Shown here piece after piece: positions 1 to 11,869 of a stretch of 64,000 nucleotides of DNA (the stretch's first letter is position 1; each line of letters begins with the position of its first letter). A program made the translations under genes and the position numbers. This DNA comes from Epiperipatus broadwayi (taxonomy: Eukaryota > Onychophora > Udeonychophora > Euonychophora > Peripatidae), in contig JAQFVV010000050.1 in NCBI GenBank assembly GCA_028023455.1, positions 496,001 to 560,000 of the forward strand, given 5' to 3'. The notes below the pieces were generated by a model. It was not told where the DNA came from. It saw only the letters and a program-made list of their open reading frames with translations, and made no database searches.

Positions 1-1635
1 TTTTCTGCTCCAAGTTGCACTTGCCTGGTTGCATTCTTACAAATAGTGAACAACGTATATTACTACAAATGCAATTCCAGATCATAAAGTACTGCTCTGA
101 ACGTGAAATGGTAGCCCTAGACTGTTGCTTCTCAAATACATATCATTTTCATAACCATCTACCAAACCCTACCATGAGCACTCAAATGTGCTCACTCTGA
201 CTATTTATGACATTGACTATTTGTTTATGATATCATTGTTATTGGTCAGCTACATTATATATTAAATATCTTCTAGTGAGTTGTACAATTTGAATACATG
301 ATCAGCAGTTTACAAAATATCTTATTGATGGAAATGTATTTTTGTTGGACAACATAATATTCTACTAAAGAATTAGTACTTATTAACAAACTAAAAATTA
401 AAAGCTATTATCTATATGTTAAATTTTGATTTACAGGTGTCAAATTCATTCCTCCCACAACTTTGACATTAGCCACCTCATATAAACACAGTAACGATTA
501 TCATTAATTACTTACAAACTAGAGATTGCCTACCAATTACAAACTTTAAATCTCAGTTAAATATTAATATAACTGATTTTTTTTTAAAAAAATAAATACA
601 CACACAATGCAACTAGGGGGTCATTTGTATTTTGTTTCACCTTTATTCGTATGATTTTAAAGAAATGTGTGGTATTATGAACATATTATTCATATGTTGA
701 GTTCATTACTTGAAGGTAACCTGAAATTCTGACGTTTTAACATTATTGGCGGTAATTTATCGATGTTTGTCATCTCTTTAATTCAATATTTTAATGTTCA
801 AAGCTAGATCATGAAATTAATTTAATGAACCATTTACCTAGTTAAAATGCATTCTATGTATAAATTGAGAATTACAATTAGACAATATAAACATGAAGGG
901 CATACGTGTTTTGTACTTACTGAAACCTTTACTGAAATGTCCAAACTCTCGCCTCTGCATACTGTATATTTTGCTGTTGCTCTGTAATATCGTTATTTTA
1001 CTGTGATCATTTACGTTAATGGTTTGAAATGCAATTGTTTTTTTTATCAAAATAGAAAAGGCGGTTGTGACAACCGAAGGCTTTTTAATGCCTTTATTAA
1101 GGTTAGACGCGCCTGTAATTGAACATTGTCGATGATAATGTTTTTAACTACGTTATTGACTTAGCGCTAGTTCATCTTTCAAAAACAAAGCAGGTTATTT
1201 TTATAAAACATATTTTTCAAAAGCTAACTCAACTAAAGGTAATAATTTATCTCAGTGGGATGCAGACAACCTATCTTCAGGCAGTTTTCTACCCCCCCCC
1301 CCTTGCCGTAATCATTTATTTTACCTGCTAGTTCGCAAAGTAAAACTTTTTAAAAGGAGTGAACCTCAGTTACACGATTAAGATTTTTATTGTTAGTGTT
1401 GTTATTTATTTCACACTTGTCTAAACTGTTTACTCAGCTTTGTTCAAAAACGAAAATATTCCGACAATTACTCAATTCAACTGACATCGATTTGCGCAAT
1501 TTCACGAGCTGTGATTTGTCGTTAATTAAATTTTCACTTTCTATAATTTTTATTGCTAATTTGATTTTTCTAACTAATGTATCTGCATAATTAAGCAATG
1601 TTATGATTTAATTTGAGAAATCAACAAATACATAA
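1..1635. other. AT-rich sequence without recognisable gene
   Basis: Only short frames without domain-like composition are seen. A stretch around 605-672 resembles 48383-48460 (a shared block reading GGGGGTCATTTGT and flanks), so an old interspersed repeat probably lies here. A C-run sits at about 1296-1304. Confidence 0.5.
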
Positions 1636-2250
1636 TGTCATCATCATCATCGGTTTTCAACTATTATGGATCCACTGCAGGATGAAGATTTCTCCAAGTT
1701 TAATACATATTCTCCGATCTCTAGACTTGCTGTTTCTCCAAAGCACCCCAGCACAATTTCTTATTTCATCCAATCATCTCACATGTGGTCTCTTTCTAGG
1801 TCTTTTACCATATCTTGAAATCCAGTTTAAAATTGTAAAGCTCCATCTATTATCAAGTCTTCTAGTAATATGTACAGCCCAATTCCACTTCAGTCTTTGA
1901 ATTCTTTCAATGATGTCACTAATACCTGTTTGTTCTCTTGCCCATGTATTTCATTTCCACTCACTTCTTACTAGTCATAATATGCATCTTTCCACACTTT
2001 ATTGAGTGGTCTGAAGTCTCTACATTGCTCTTTTGTTAAGTGTCCGAGTTTCAGATCTAATTGATAAACACATTTATTAAAAACCTTCCTTTTCAAACAT
2101 ATAGGCATATTTCCTTTGAATATTATTTGTACCAAAAGCACTTCAACCCAGTTTAATACTATAATTAATTTTATTCATTATATTTCAATCTGTAGTAATA
2201 CTCTGACCAAGGTATTGTAATTGTTAACTCATTCCAATTCATAATGGATA
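1636..2250 (-). pseudogene. RTE-type non-LTR retrotransposon, 5'-truncated 3' end
   Basis: Read on the minus strand this aligns with the end of the longer RTE copy at 33648-35130. It runs from the region encoding the 'NSYKYLGQI' block, through the block equivalent to 'LKWSWAGHI', to the end motif 'CCTGCAGTGGATC'. It finishes in a short (ATG)n-type tail, seen on the plus strand as TCATCATCATCATC near 1637. Several stops and small indels break the frame, so it is non-coding. 5' truncation with a trinucleotide-type 3' tail is typical of RTE-clade insertions. Related fragments lie at 33648, 51557, 56838 and 58596. Confidence 0.8.
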
Positions 2251-2441
2251 ATACAAACAATAGAAATTATAAAAACAGAAACACGAGAATATTTAATTCT
2301 CCACATACCTAAATGCATTTTCTTTAGCCAGTTTATTAAAAATTTCATGAAGTAATCTTTTAGGTTCTGCAGAAAAATTTACCACTTGAAAGAATCCAAT
2401 ACCTTGTGTAGTTGTAACTACCTACATTAATACACACCTTT

Positions 2442-2541
2442 TTCCCATGTGTCATAGCATCAGCCGGGAAGCAAACCCACTATCCCGGGACAACTGCTTG
2501 TAAAGCAGCTGTCACTGACCTCTCAACCACCAATGCTTGAC
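2442..2541 (-). repeat. tRNA-derived micro-SINE with target-site duplication
   Basis: The minus strand reads as a tRNA-like head: a GCATTGGTGG start, the anticodon arm GCTGCTTTACAAGCAG with a TTTACAA loop (anticodon position TAC, Val-like), and a TTCCCGG T-arm remnant. A very short tail, TATGACACATGGGAAAAA, follows. The perfect 14-base direct repeat TAATACACACCTTT occurs on both sides (2428-2441 and 2542-2555), so this is a retroposed insertion. The body is only about 100 bp. Copies with the same tail lie at about 32800-32910 and 49970-50072, and a tRNA-Gly-like relative at 11778. Confidence 0.85.
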
Positions 2542-2555
2542 TAATACACACCTTT

Positions 2556-3550
2556 CTAATATGGTTTTACACTAATTCACATCTTTTCACTATGGATCTA
2601 TAGTTATCAACATCCCTTCCAAAGGATGTGATTAATTTAGTATTTAAAGAGTATATTTGAAGTAATATCCTCCATTATGACTTTAGTATAGGACTTGTAG
2701 CTAGTAATTTTGTTCAAAAAGTGACAATGGAATCTCTTCTTTATGTCAGCATGGGTTTGTTGACAACTATTATAAATCATCCTTTATTTATAAATGATGC
2801 AATAGAATTTTCTATATCTAATATGTAAGATATAAATTCTGATGTTTTAATATTATGAAAATTACTATACCACAATATGTTCCAACCATTTTTTTTTTCA
2901 ACATTAACTCATTGTAAAAGATTAATATCAGCATCTAATGTTGATAAAATTTATTAATAATTCAAAAACATGTTTAGATGAGTTTATAAAATTAAAAGAA
3001 AGTCCAATAGGAATGATTTAACACTCAGGATTTTCACCACTAACATTGCTCAATGATCTAGTGAGAGTAGTGATGATTTCTATTCACCTTTACTAAGAGA
3101 AAACATTCTTTCAAATGTGCCTCTTAAATCAGAGTCTGAAAGAAGTCATCTAAAACCACCATGGAGAAAGCAACCACTCATGCAGTGATGATAGCAGGCT
3201 GTAGCCATGTATTATTATACTAGAAATTGACAAAGTTTTGAATGTTTTGATGTATTAATAGTAGGGTAGTATGGCTGAATCTCATGATTCATGGAGTAAA
3301 GCCTATCCCAGTCATGTTTAAGTGCCTGAATTTTTTTATGAATGCTCAAGAAATTATAAAACATTCAATTATTATTATTTTTTTAACAGAACAAATTCAT
3401 ATCTCTTTGTTAAAAAGATTTATTACTATTTGTTTTGCACAACATGTCCAATCCCTCAAAGATATACCATTACTATAATATAGTAAAGCACATCACCATT
3501 GGCAAATAAAGAACATATTCTTTTCAGAATATTGGAAAGTATCTCTAAAT
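2556..3550. other. Intervening AT-rich DNA; one coding-like scrap
   Basis: Mostly featureless. On the plus strand about 43 codons from 3056 to 3184 (beginning SSESSDDFYSPLL, ending PPWRKQPLMQ, then two stops) look more protein-like than the surroundings in composition. No start codon, splice sites or family could be assigned. It may be a transposon fragment. Confidence 0.3.
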
Positions 3551-4071
3551 CAGTGTTCTTCAACCCTTGGTCCATGGCCCGGCACTGGGCCGCGGAACTT
3601 TTCTGCAGGTCCAAGTGCTAAACGGGCAGTAAAAAGTTTGTAATAATAAATAATAAGAGTTTAAACTTTTAATTAATATAGCCAATTTTTATTTATTTTT
3701 TCATCTCATTTTTACCCAATTAAAAAAAAAAAGAAAACAGAACGAAAACAAAATCTAATCAATCATTCATAAATTAATTTGTTTTTCTAGTTATCACAGA
3801 TGTTTATGGGGGGGGGGGGGTAGAATTAAATTTTTTATTACTTTTCTAAAAAAAATTTAAAAAAAGTTTTTTATTATATAAACTCCATATATATATATAT
3901 ATAACTTTATCTTATATATTTAACATTGTTATAACAATTATGCTTATCTTTAAGAAAATTTATCTATAGACTTCTGCCGGTCTGTGAAATCTTATCGTTA
4001 TTTTTACTGGTCCACAGAACCTTATCCTTATTTTTACCGGTCCGCAGGTGTGAAAAGGTTGAAGACCACTT
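3551..4071. mobile_element. hAT-like non-autonomous element (MITE)
   Basis: The left end begins CAGTGTTCTTCAACC, and the right end reads AAGTGGTCTTCAACC in reverse complement. Both are followed by the GC-rich 'tccatggcccgg / ggaccggta' type sequence usual in hAT superfamily termini. The 0.5-kb interior is AT-rich and non-coding, with an 11-base G-run near 3809 and internal repeats of 'ttatyyttatttttacyggtcc' near the right end. No clear 8-bp target duplication was found, so the exact ends are uncertain. Confidence 0.6.
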
Positions 4072-4604
4072 TAATTTTTTCCAATACGTTTAGGCTATAT
4101 TAATATAATGTCCATAATTAGAATATGGTAGGCAATAACAAGAGCATACTTATAAGTTGGAATAAAATGCTATGATGAAACACCGATCTTTTTCTTCCCA
4201 AGTATATCAGCAAACGATGAAGCTTGTCTGAACTAATCAGTCTATACATCTAAAAATACACTAAGATATATAAATTTAATTATGTTATTAATCGGAAAAT
4301 TATTAACAAAAGTCATTGAGTTTTTCCTCTCCCCATTGGTAATAAAGCTTCTGATATTTTATGAATATTAATCAGTAAATCAATAACCTTAGTAGACTGC
4401 CTTCAAAACACTAAAATTATTGTATAAGAAATTTAATTTGGTAAAAATATATAATCAACTGCACATAGTAGATGTAGATTACAAAAAGATTCACTTCTTT
4501 GTCTTTGATTTTATATAGTTTAATTTAAGATTACACGAATAAAATTATATGGCATCTTAATGATTTTTTTATTGCTTCAATTATGGTGTTACCAATTTAG
4601 TTAA

Positions 4605-4792
4605 AATTAAAAGAGAATTGAACTCAGACTTTCAAGCTTCCTACTGCTATGCACTCCATTTTATACAACCAATACACATGACTATATACATGTGGATGTG
4701 AATGTAGTCATGTAGTCATGTGTATCAGTTATATAAGATGGAATGCATAACAGTAGGGTACTTGAAAGTCTGAATTCAACTTCCTTCTAATT
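4605..4792. repeat. Foldback element, about 77-bp imperfect inverted arms
   Basis: The arms 4605-4681 and about 4717-4792 are inverted copies of each other (shared blocks CAGACTTTCAAG, ACTGYTATGCAYTCCAT, ACACATGAC). A loop of about 35 bases separates them, itself containing short repeats of 'gtagtcatgt'. No protein or family is recognisable. Confidence 0.8.
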
Positions 4793-4819
4793 ACATTAAG
4801 TTTAGTATAGACAATATAG

Positions 4820-5180
4820 ACAGACAAAACTCTCCATACAGTAATGCCAGTCAGTGCAAACCCGAGTAATCAATGGATAGCAGAAGGCTTGTGCATAAAA
4901 CGCCTATGTAGTGCCTTATCTACTCATCCAACATCCCTGGATTAGTTTCTAGCTTGTGGCTTTCATCAGTGAGAAGCTTTGGATGTAAGAGCACTGCACC
5001 TAGATCTTAGGATCTAATGTAACCATCCAGCAGCCACCTTTTCTCACTTCTTACTACAAAACTATCAGTCTAAAATTGAAAACAATAATATTTTCAATCC
5101 AAGCTCATTAGCTTACATAGTCATATAGGCCTGTACTCAGTTCAGTACCCATACATTTTAGTGTCTTTGGTTATTTAATA
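4820..5180 (+). repeat. Interspersed repeat family A, copy 1
   Basis: This begins near 'aaaactctccatacagt' and includes the blocks 'gagtaatcaatgga', 'ggcttgtgcataaaa', 'gtttctagcttgtggct' and 'aagctcattagctta', then a final block 'cctgtactcagttcag'. The same order recurs at 5281-5600 and, complete or partial, at 9180, 27222, 29866, 30661, 44208 and 50383. It is non-coding, with no poly(A) tail or obvious tRNA boxes. I do not recognise the family. Confidence 0.8.
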
Positions 5181-5225
5181 ACTATAGTCACCACTACTAT
5201 AAGATTAGGCAGGATTGGTGTTAAA

Positions 5226-5605
5226 CTACTAAACATCACATGATGACCATTTCTTATGCTTGTTCATAACTGTTATTAAAGCAAGCAAAACTCTTCATAC
5301 AGTAGTGCCACTCAGTGCAAGCTAGAGTAATCAATAGATTCCAGAAGGCTTGTGCATAAAATCCCTATTTAGTACCTACTCATCCAATATTCCCAGACTA
5401 GTTTCTAGCTTGTGGCTTTTGTCAGTGAGGAGCTTTGGATCTGAGAGCACTGCACATAGATCTTAGGATCTAAAGCAACCCTCCAGCAGCCAACTTTTAC
5501 CTCTACTTAACTACAAAATTATGAATCTAAAATTGAAAACACAATAATATTTTCAATCCAAGCTCATTAGCTTATATAATCCAAGCTTATTAGCTTGTAT
5601 AAAGC
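5226..5605 (+). repeat. Interspersed repeat family A, copy 2 (tandem with copy 1)
   Basis: This opens with the block 'aaacatcacatgatgacc ... cataactgttattaaa', which abuts the 'aaactcttcatacagtagtgcc' block, so the family can be joined head to tail. The A-block order matches copy 1 with scattered substitutions. The end has a short duplication of 'aatccaagctcattagctt' (5574-5596). Confidence 0.8.
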
Positions 5606-5609
5606 TTCT

Positions 5610-6640
5610 CATTGACTACCTATTTATTTGTCTATCTGTCTGCCTATCTATCTTTTTTCCTATTTGTTTGTGTATCCATCAACTTACCTGCCCACATATT
5701 AATTTATCTACCTATCTAGCTACCTACCCATCTATCTGTATATTTATTTGTCTGTCGGTTTAACTATCTTTCTATCTACCTATACATGCATCTGTTCATC
5801 TACTTATCTATCTATATATCTACCTATTTATTTGTCTATTTGTCTGCCTATCTATCTGTTTTCTTATGTGTCTATCTATCCATCTACTATATATCTATCC
5901 ATCTTTCTGTATTTATTTGTATGTCTGTCTATCTATCTTTCTGTCTATTTATTCATTCATCTATCTATCCAGATTTATCTTTACATATCTATCTAGTTAT
6001 GTGTCTTTACCATTTAATTATCTATCTGTATATCTATCTAACTACTAACTACCTATTTATCTAATTTATTTGGCTGTCTGTCTACTTATCGTTTATCTAT
6101 CTATTTACATATCTATTTACTTGTTTGTCTGTCTGTTTGTCTACCTACCTTTCTATGTATCTATCCATGCATCAATCCAACCACCTATCCATTCATTTAT
6201 CTATCTATCTCTATTTATCCAGTTATATGTCTTTCCATTTCATTATCTACCTACCTACCTACCTACCTATTTATCTATCTGTATATCTACCTATATATTT
6301 ATTTGTATAGTGGCATATCTTTCTATCTATCTATTTATTTACCTATCTATATAATCTATCTATTTGTATATCTACCCATATATGTATTTGGCTGTCTCTC
6401 TATCTACTTACCTTTCTATGTATCTATCAATGGATGGATCGATCGATAAGTCTGTCTACTTAGCGACTGGCCCACCAGCCTGCCTGTCTGCATGCCTGCC
6501 TGCTTACCTATCTACCTACCTACCTACTCACCTACCTACCTACTTACTTACCTACCTACCTACTTACCTACCTACCTACCTACCTACCTACCCTACCTAC
6601 CCACCAACCCATCCACCCACTCATAAATTCAATTATCAAA
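5610..6640 (+). repeat. 1-kb degenerate tetranucleotide microsatellite (TCTA/CTAC/CTGT)n
   Basis: This is almost pure 4-base periodicity of pyrimidine-rich units (CTAT, CTGT, CTAC, CATC), becoming (CTAC)n toward 6500-6600. All three plus frames stay open and read as Tyr/Leu/Ser/Ile strings, an artefact of the repeat and not protein coding. Confidence 0.95.
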
Positions 6641-7505
6641 AACCGTGTTGTTCAAGTGCTTAAGAAAAAGGAAGCACCAGAAAAGATAGATCAAGCATAT
6701 TCCATATATATATTAAGATCCAGAATCTGCGCTCTACACTGCCCGAAGCTATTCAATGCTACATATTAATGAATAATGTGTTTCAAACTATATGTAAGCA
6801 CGTGAACAAACTTTCTTAAAATCATTGAGCTTCTTTATCATACAACACAGTCGCATATAAAATGATTATTTGTGTATTCTATCTCGCATCTTACTGAGGG
6901 GATAATATCTGAGATAGTGTACGCGTAGGATTATTTTACGCAGTTGGATAAAAGCGCCAGCGCATTGAAATATTAACTGCTTTTAAAAAGTTAATCTTTC
7001 CGGTATTTATATAAACAAACACGTTTTTGTACTTCTTTTGAAATTTATTAAAATAAAATGTCCTTTAAAAAAACCAAATTATTTAAGTATTTATAAATAA
7101 TTTCATTCGATCTAAAGTACTGGTGAGAAAATCCTTTTTGTATTATAATATCTAGGCCATTTTATTGATCCTGATTTAAAGCTGTGAATGATAAAAAACA
7201 AATTTATATCTCGACTATATCTAGGCAACTGTAATGATTTTTTCCCCTGCAAATTCTACAATACTGTAATTGTTAGTTCTGCAGAAAACAAACCTTTGTG
7301 TCTGTTATTTCGTTTATATTCATATGCAAGCACATATTTTAGGAACTCGTCTAATTTATACCAACACTTCTGCATATGAATCAATCATGTAACAAATTGA
7401 TTACGAGAGTAAAATAAAACACACGATGTGTATATATTACGAACAAAGATAGTATTACATTTAGTTGTCAGAGGTCGCTTTAATGACATCATATTTATGT
7501 CAGTA
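6641..7505. other. No feature recognised
   Basis: AT-rich sequence. The segment 6920-6990 has a few CpG-containing words (ACGCGT, AAGCGCCAGCGCATTG). The word AGCGCATTG also occurs near 57891 in a similar setting, possibly a weak old repeat. Confidence 0.3.
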
Positions 7506-7509
7506 TACT

Positions 7510-8130
7510 TATACAAAGTGTGGAATAATTGTGTTAGGAGGATTGTTGAATGATATAGTGGCAAAGACTGGCATAAGTAGATGTATTAATAAAATATAAG
7601 GAGATGGAGAACTAGTATGGAGAGTAAAAAGAGCTTAAGTATATACAGAACTAAACAGAATATTAAATGTGAGTTAATTTATGATAATAGTAGGGAAAGT
7701 AGTTTACTATTTAAGGCTCGAACAGGATCGCTAGCAAGAGGGGAATATACACATAAATGGAGAAATGTGGATGACTTGGTCTGCAGGTTAGGTAAGGAAG
7801 GTATGGAAAATATTACGCATTTGCTAAAAGAATGTAAATGCTTACACGTAGAAAGAGTACAAATAATAACACTGTAGGAGAATAAATATGGACCAAGTGA
7901 TTATACAGAAAGTGGATTATTGGTTTTTATGCTGGGGTTGGAAAAAGATGAGAGGGATTTAGATACAAGGACATGGAGTGGACAAAGATAATGTTGTAGA
8001 AATGAGATAGAGCAGGATAGAGAAGAATATGGGAAAGACTTAGGGAAGGGAAAGTGGTTAACAGGTTTTTCTTGGACATATTAGCTGTGAGATTGTTGAT
8101 TTCAATAAAAGAGTAGCCATATCACTACAC
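7510..8130 (+). pseudogene. CR1-like LINE, ORF2 C-terminal fragment and 3' region
   Basis: The frame 7617-7877 (86 codons) aligns with the C-terminal ORF at 55800-56171 on the other strand: shared 'CELIYDN', 'SSLLFKARTGSLA' and 'HLL-ECKCL'. In the family this end of ORF2 carries a Cys-Cys-His-Cys zinc motif. Here the second Cys is Gly (CRLGKEG), and a stop follows at 7877. Homology continues past the stop ('ESGLLVFMLGLEKDE') to about 8130, so this is a dead copy. It is 5'-truncated; the reverse transcriptase core is absent. Confidence 0.75.
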
Positions 8131-9175
8131 CATATCATACTTTCATTAATTGTTTAAACACAAGCATTTATATCATAGTAAAATGATGTGGCTTTGTGAA
8201 AGAAATTTGTACTATAGGCAGAATTAAAGTATAATCAAATAAGAAATGATTTTAATAAATCTGTATATAAATCAGAGCTTATCAAATATTTAACATTGAT
8301 AGTAAAAGCCTATTCATGGAACAACCACAGTAAAAATATTATTGTGAACATTCATAAGTCAAATTCCTAAATAATTATTTAACTAAACTTGCAAAAGACG
8401 TCCAGTTTCCACCATCAATGCCAGTAACCAAGTCCAAAAACATTACTATGATAATACACAAGTTTTATTCCTAAATCATCATTTAACTAAGCTTCAAAAT
8501 AATGCCCACTTTCTTGTATCCACGCCAATCTTATATCTTGGCATTTGATACAAGAAAATAAGCATTAGTTCCATGTTTACACAAATGATCCATTGGTAAT
8601 CTGATTTGTTAATTATCATAGTAGCATGTCATATCCCCACTCCCCGGATTTAAAGAAATAGTAAAAGAAACATATACCAATCTTTTAGTAAATGTCCTAC
8701 ATTAGAACAATACTGCTTAAAGAGTTTCTCATAACAGAATAGTGAAGAAAAAGCAGTAGCCATTACACTTACCAAACAGCCAGATGGCAAAAGCTTGAGA
8801 TGACTTCCATTACTGTTTTACCCTTTATCTTAGCTAATACCCATGTATTGACCATTATTGAATAATTATGGGGACTGACTATGGGCCAGGTATGACTTGG
8901 AAAGAATTTTACTTAGCTCAGATTCTAATCCAGTCATAAAAATGTAAGACAGGAATGTTATCCTTATTCCATATGGCTCATTAAATTTAGTGCATATACA
9001 TATATATTATCATTTTTCTTATACATTCTGTATAAATGTACAGAAATTTTTATTTACATGGTGTTTAATAAAAAATCAGCTTGGCTATGCTGGATACATT
9101 ATTGCCAATCAAGGCTGGCAACACCAACAGCTTGAGATCATCTCAAACATAGCAACTCAATTTTTATTTATTTAG
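8131..9175. other. AT-rich sequence, weak local duplication
   Basis: No gene is seen. The block 'attcctaaataattatttaactaa' near 8366 is repeated in diverged form near 8468, about 100 bases later. Otherwise featureless. Confidence 0.35.
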
Positions 9176-9179
9176 ACTC

Positions 9180-9600
9180 AGAATAAGCTAATGAGATTGA
9201 ATTAAAAACATTATTGTGTTTCCATTTTGGACTCAAAACTTTATAGTTAGTTAATAAGATAAAAGGTGGCTGCTGGAGGATTGCATTAGATCCTAAAATG
9301 TAGATGCAATGCTTGAATTAAAAACATGTTTCCATTTTGGACTCAAAACTTTATAGTTAGTTAATAAGATAAAAGGTGGCTGCTGGAGGATTGCATTAGA
9401 TCCTAAAATTCTCAGATCCAAAGCTCCTCACTGATGAAAGCCACAAGCTAGAAACTAATCTGGGGTTATTAAACGAATAGGCACTAGATAGGGATTTTAT
9501 GCACAAACCTTCATGCATCCACTGATTACTCTGGCTTGCACTGAGTAGTGTTACTATATGGAGAGTTTTGCCTGTGTGAAAAACAGCTTGGATAAGCCTA
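9180..9600 (-). repeat. Family A repeat with internal tandem duplication
   Basis: This carries the family A blocks in reverse order. A segment of roughly 100 bp containing 'ccattttggactcaaaac' and 'ggtggctgctggagga' is present twice in a row (about 9199-9302 and 9313-9410), nearly identical. This suggests a recent local duplication or template switch. Confidence 0.8.
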
Positions 9601-9989
9601 AAGAATAGTGATCATGTGACATTGTGTATAAAAGAATGTAAATTTTTATTAATAATAAACTACATATTTATATGGCATTTAATTAATTCACATTTATATA
9701 TTTAAATGTTTATTCTAAATTAAAATTATTTAAAAATGAGTTTGATAATGTGCTCTGCCTTGCCAATTAATATTAAATAAATACAAAGAAGATATATATT
9801 AAATTACTATGAAAATTCCCGTTAAACCAGTGACCCTACACATGACTCATCAAACACCACCTGATTTTTGTTTACATATTTTGCTATCTATTAACAATCT
9901 AGTAGTAATTTTCTTCCAATCTCAATACTTTAAGCTTTAGTAATCAACAAAAGTCTAACGCTAGTATTTAATAAAGTTGGTATCCAGTA

Positions 9990-11135
9990 CAGGCCCATTC
10001 AGTAATATTTCTCATGACAATTTTCTAGCTTATGGTTTTTGTCAGTAGGAGATTTAGGATTTGTAACAGTGTACTTGACTCTTTAGATGTTAGTCTAGTA
10101 AACCTTTCATTTTTTAAATTCTATCAAGCTACCAGCCCAAATTGAAAAAGTTGTAAATTATTTCAGTCAAAGCTAACTTGCTTGCATAGTTATATAGATC
10201 TAAATCCAATTCTGTTCTATATATTATAACCTGTTTTTTAATAATTCCAGGTATCTTATTTTTGGATAAAACTGATGTTAATCCAATAAAACATCACATG
10301 ACCCAGTAAACATCATGTGATTTTTTCTTCTCATATTTTGCTTTCTATTAACAATCTAGTAGCAATCTTCTTCCAATCTCACTACATTTATGCCATCTAG
10401 TGTGATCTTTAATAATGAATACATACCTGATGCTAGCCCTCCATAAGTCTTTTATCAAGTTCTGTCCTAACAAATATCCTCAGATTAATTTCTAGCTTAT
10501 GGTTTAGGATTTTTGAACAATGCACTTGGGCTAGGAGTTTGATAATATAAAATGGTAAAAAGTTATTGTTAGAGGAAAAATACATTGCCAAATGTACTGT
10601 TCAAAAATCTAAAAGCATCTCCCTGATAAAAATCAAATATAGGACTGCATTGGATATAGATTTATTAGGCATTTGACATCTATTGCATGTAATGATTATT
10701 AAAGTGTACATTCGATTGCATAAAAGTATCAAGTTTGGAAAAAAATTTCTACTCAAATATTAATTATTAAAAAATATGTGCAAAGATCATGTGATATTTT
10801 GTTGGTGTAACATTAATTCTGGACACAAAACAAAAGCTTCTAAGGTTATTAAAAAACTGAGATTACAATAATATATAGAAACTGAATTGGATTCAAATTT
10901 ATCTAACATGTAATGAAGTTGTCTTGGATTGAAAAAATATAGGCTTTTTAAATTTGAGCTTGTAGCTTAATTGTTAACAAAATAGTGGAAAATGGTTGCT
11001 AGCAAAAAGTATATTAAATCCAAGGATGAAAGCCATTAGCTCTGGGAATATTGGATAGGCTGGCACAAAATAATAATTTAAGTTCTGCCATTTGGCATAT
11101 ACTAATTATTAAAGCTGATCCTACTTGGCATTAAC
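9990..11135. repeat. Cluster of decayed family A copies in both orientations
   Basis: Recognisable but diverged blocks occur on the plus strand at 10000-10250 ('tagcttatggtttttgtcagt', 'catagttatatagatct') and 10290-10560. On the minus strand they occur at about 10600-10700 and 10840-11130 ('gatgaaagccattagctctggg'). The 10480-10640 part folds back on itself around 'atttttgaacaatgcac' / 'tgtactgttcaaaaat'. Non-coding. Confidence 0.6.
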
Positions 11136-11777
11136 ATAGTGACATTGGAAGAAATAGATTGCTATTAAAATTCATATTCAAACATAAAAATATGAAACAT
11201 CACCTAATCTCAGCAGTCCTGTGGCAAATACAAAATCTGAATAGAGCATCAAAAGTCAACTTCTCTCCATAATGTCACAAAGATCTTAAGTATTATGAAA
11301 TTCAGAATAATGTAAAATAAAGTACAATTTTAACAGCTCGTAATAGAACAGTTTTTAATTTTACATTTAAAAATGAAGATTAATCTGCAAGCATATACAT
11401 TTTAAAACCTTTTAACAGAGAAGCTATATAAAAAGTACATTCAAATATAAATGCTATACTGAAAATCAAATATGGTAGGATAAATTCACACTTAGTGTTA
11501 ATTAATTTTACCTGTGTCAAACAGAATGTCTGATTAAAGTATCCCAACAAGTTCAATTTCTTATATACCACCACAAAAATCTCGAATGCCATGACATTTA
11601 GAACAATAGTGATTCTGTAACATTTTGGAAAAAGTTTTTTTTTTTGGAAAAAAAAAAAAGGACCTTACTGTTGTTTAATAATATTATTTTAAAATTATCT
11701 TTTTATTATAAATTACCTCCACTTCTATTTTTAGTGTCTAAATTATGTATTAATTAGAACTATAGAGGTTTTGTCAA
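11136..11777. other. No feature recognised
   Basis: AT-rich DNA with short T- and A-runs near 11635-11660. A 70-codon minus frame (11380-11592) has no recognisable content. Confidence 0.3.
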
Positions 11778-11868
11778 GCATTGGTGGCTTAATGGTTAGC
11801 ATAGCTGCCTTCCAAGCAGCTGGCCTCGGTTCGCGTCCCGGTCAATGCATTTGACATATGAAAAAAAC
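11778..11868 (+). repeat. Retroposed tRNA-Gly(TCC)-like micro-SINE
   Basis: Bases 11778-11849 make a 72-nt tRNA-Gly-like cloverleaf. The acceptor GCATTGG pairs with TCAATGC (one G-U), and the anticodon stem GCTGC/GCAGC is perfect around the loop CTTCCAA (anticodon TCC). The discriminator is A. The T-arm is damaged: a C-C mismatch in the stem and loop TTCGCGT, which lacks the conserved A58. A short tail TTTGACATATGAAAAAAA follows. The words 'atagaggtttt' on both sides (from 11762 and 11870) form a target-site duplication. It is therefore a retroposed copy, probably not a working tRNA gene. Confidence 0.8.
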
Positions 11869-11869
11869 C

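Noticed and set aside
1020-1120. Small hairpins GGTTGTGACAACC and AAAGGC/GCCTTT as an RNA element or terminator
   Set aside because: Short, no repetition and no context; expected by chance in this base composition.
5748-6663. Overlapping open frames of Tyr/Leu/Ser/Ile-rich 'proteins'
   Set aside because: They are translations of the tetranucleotide microsatellite in all three frames.
11778-11849. Functional tRNA-Gly gene
   Set aside because: T-arm mismatch, lost A58 in the T-loop, an A-rich tail and a target-site duplication indicate a retroposed copy.
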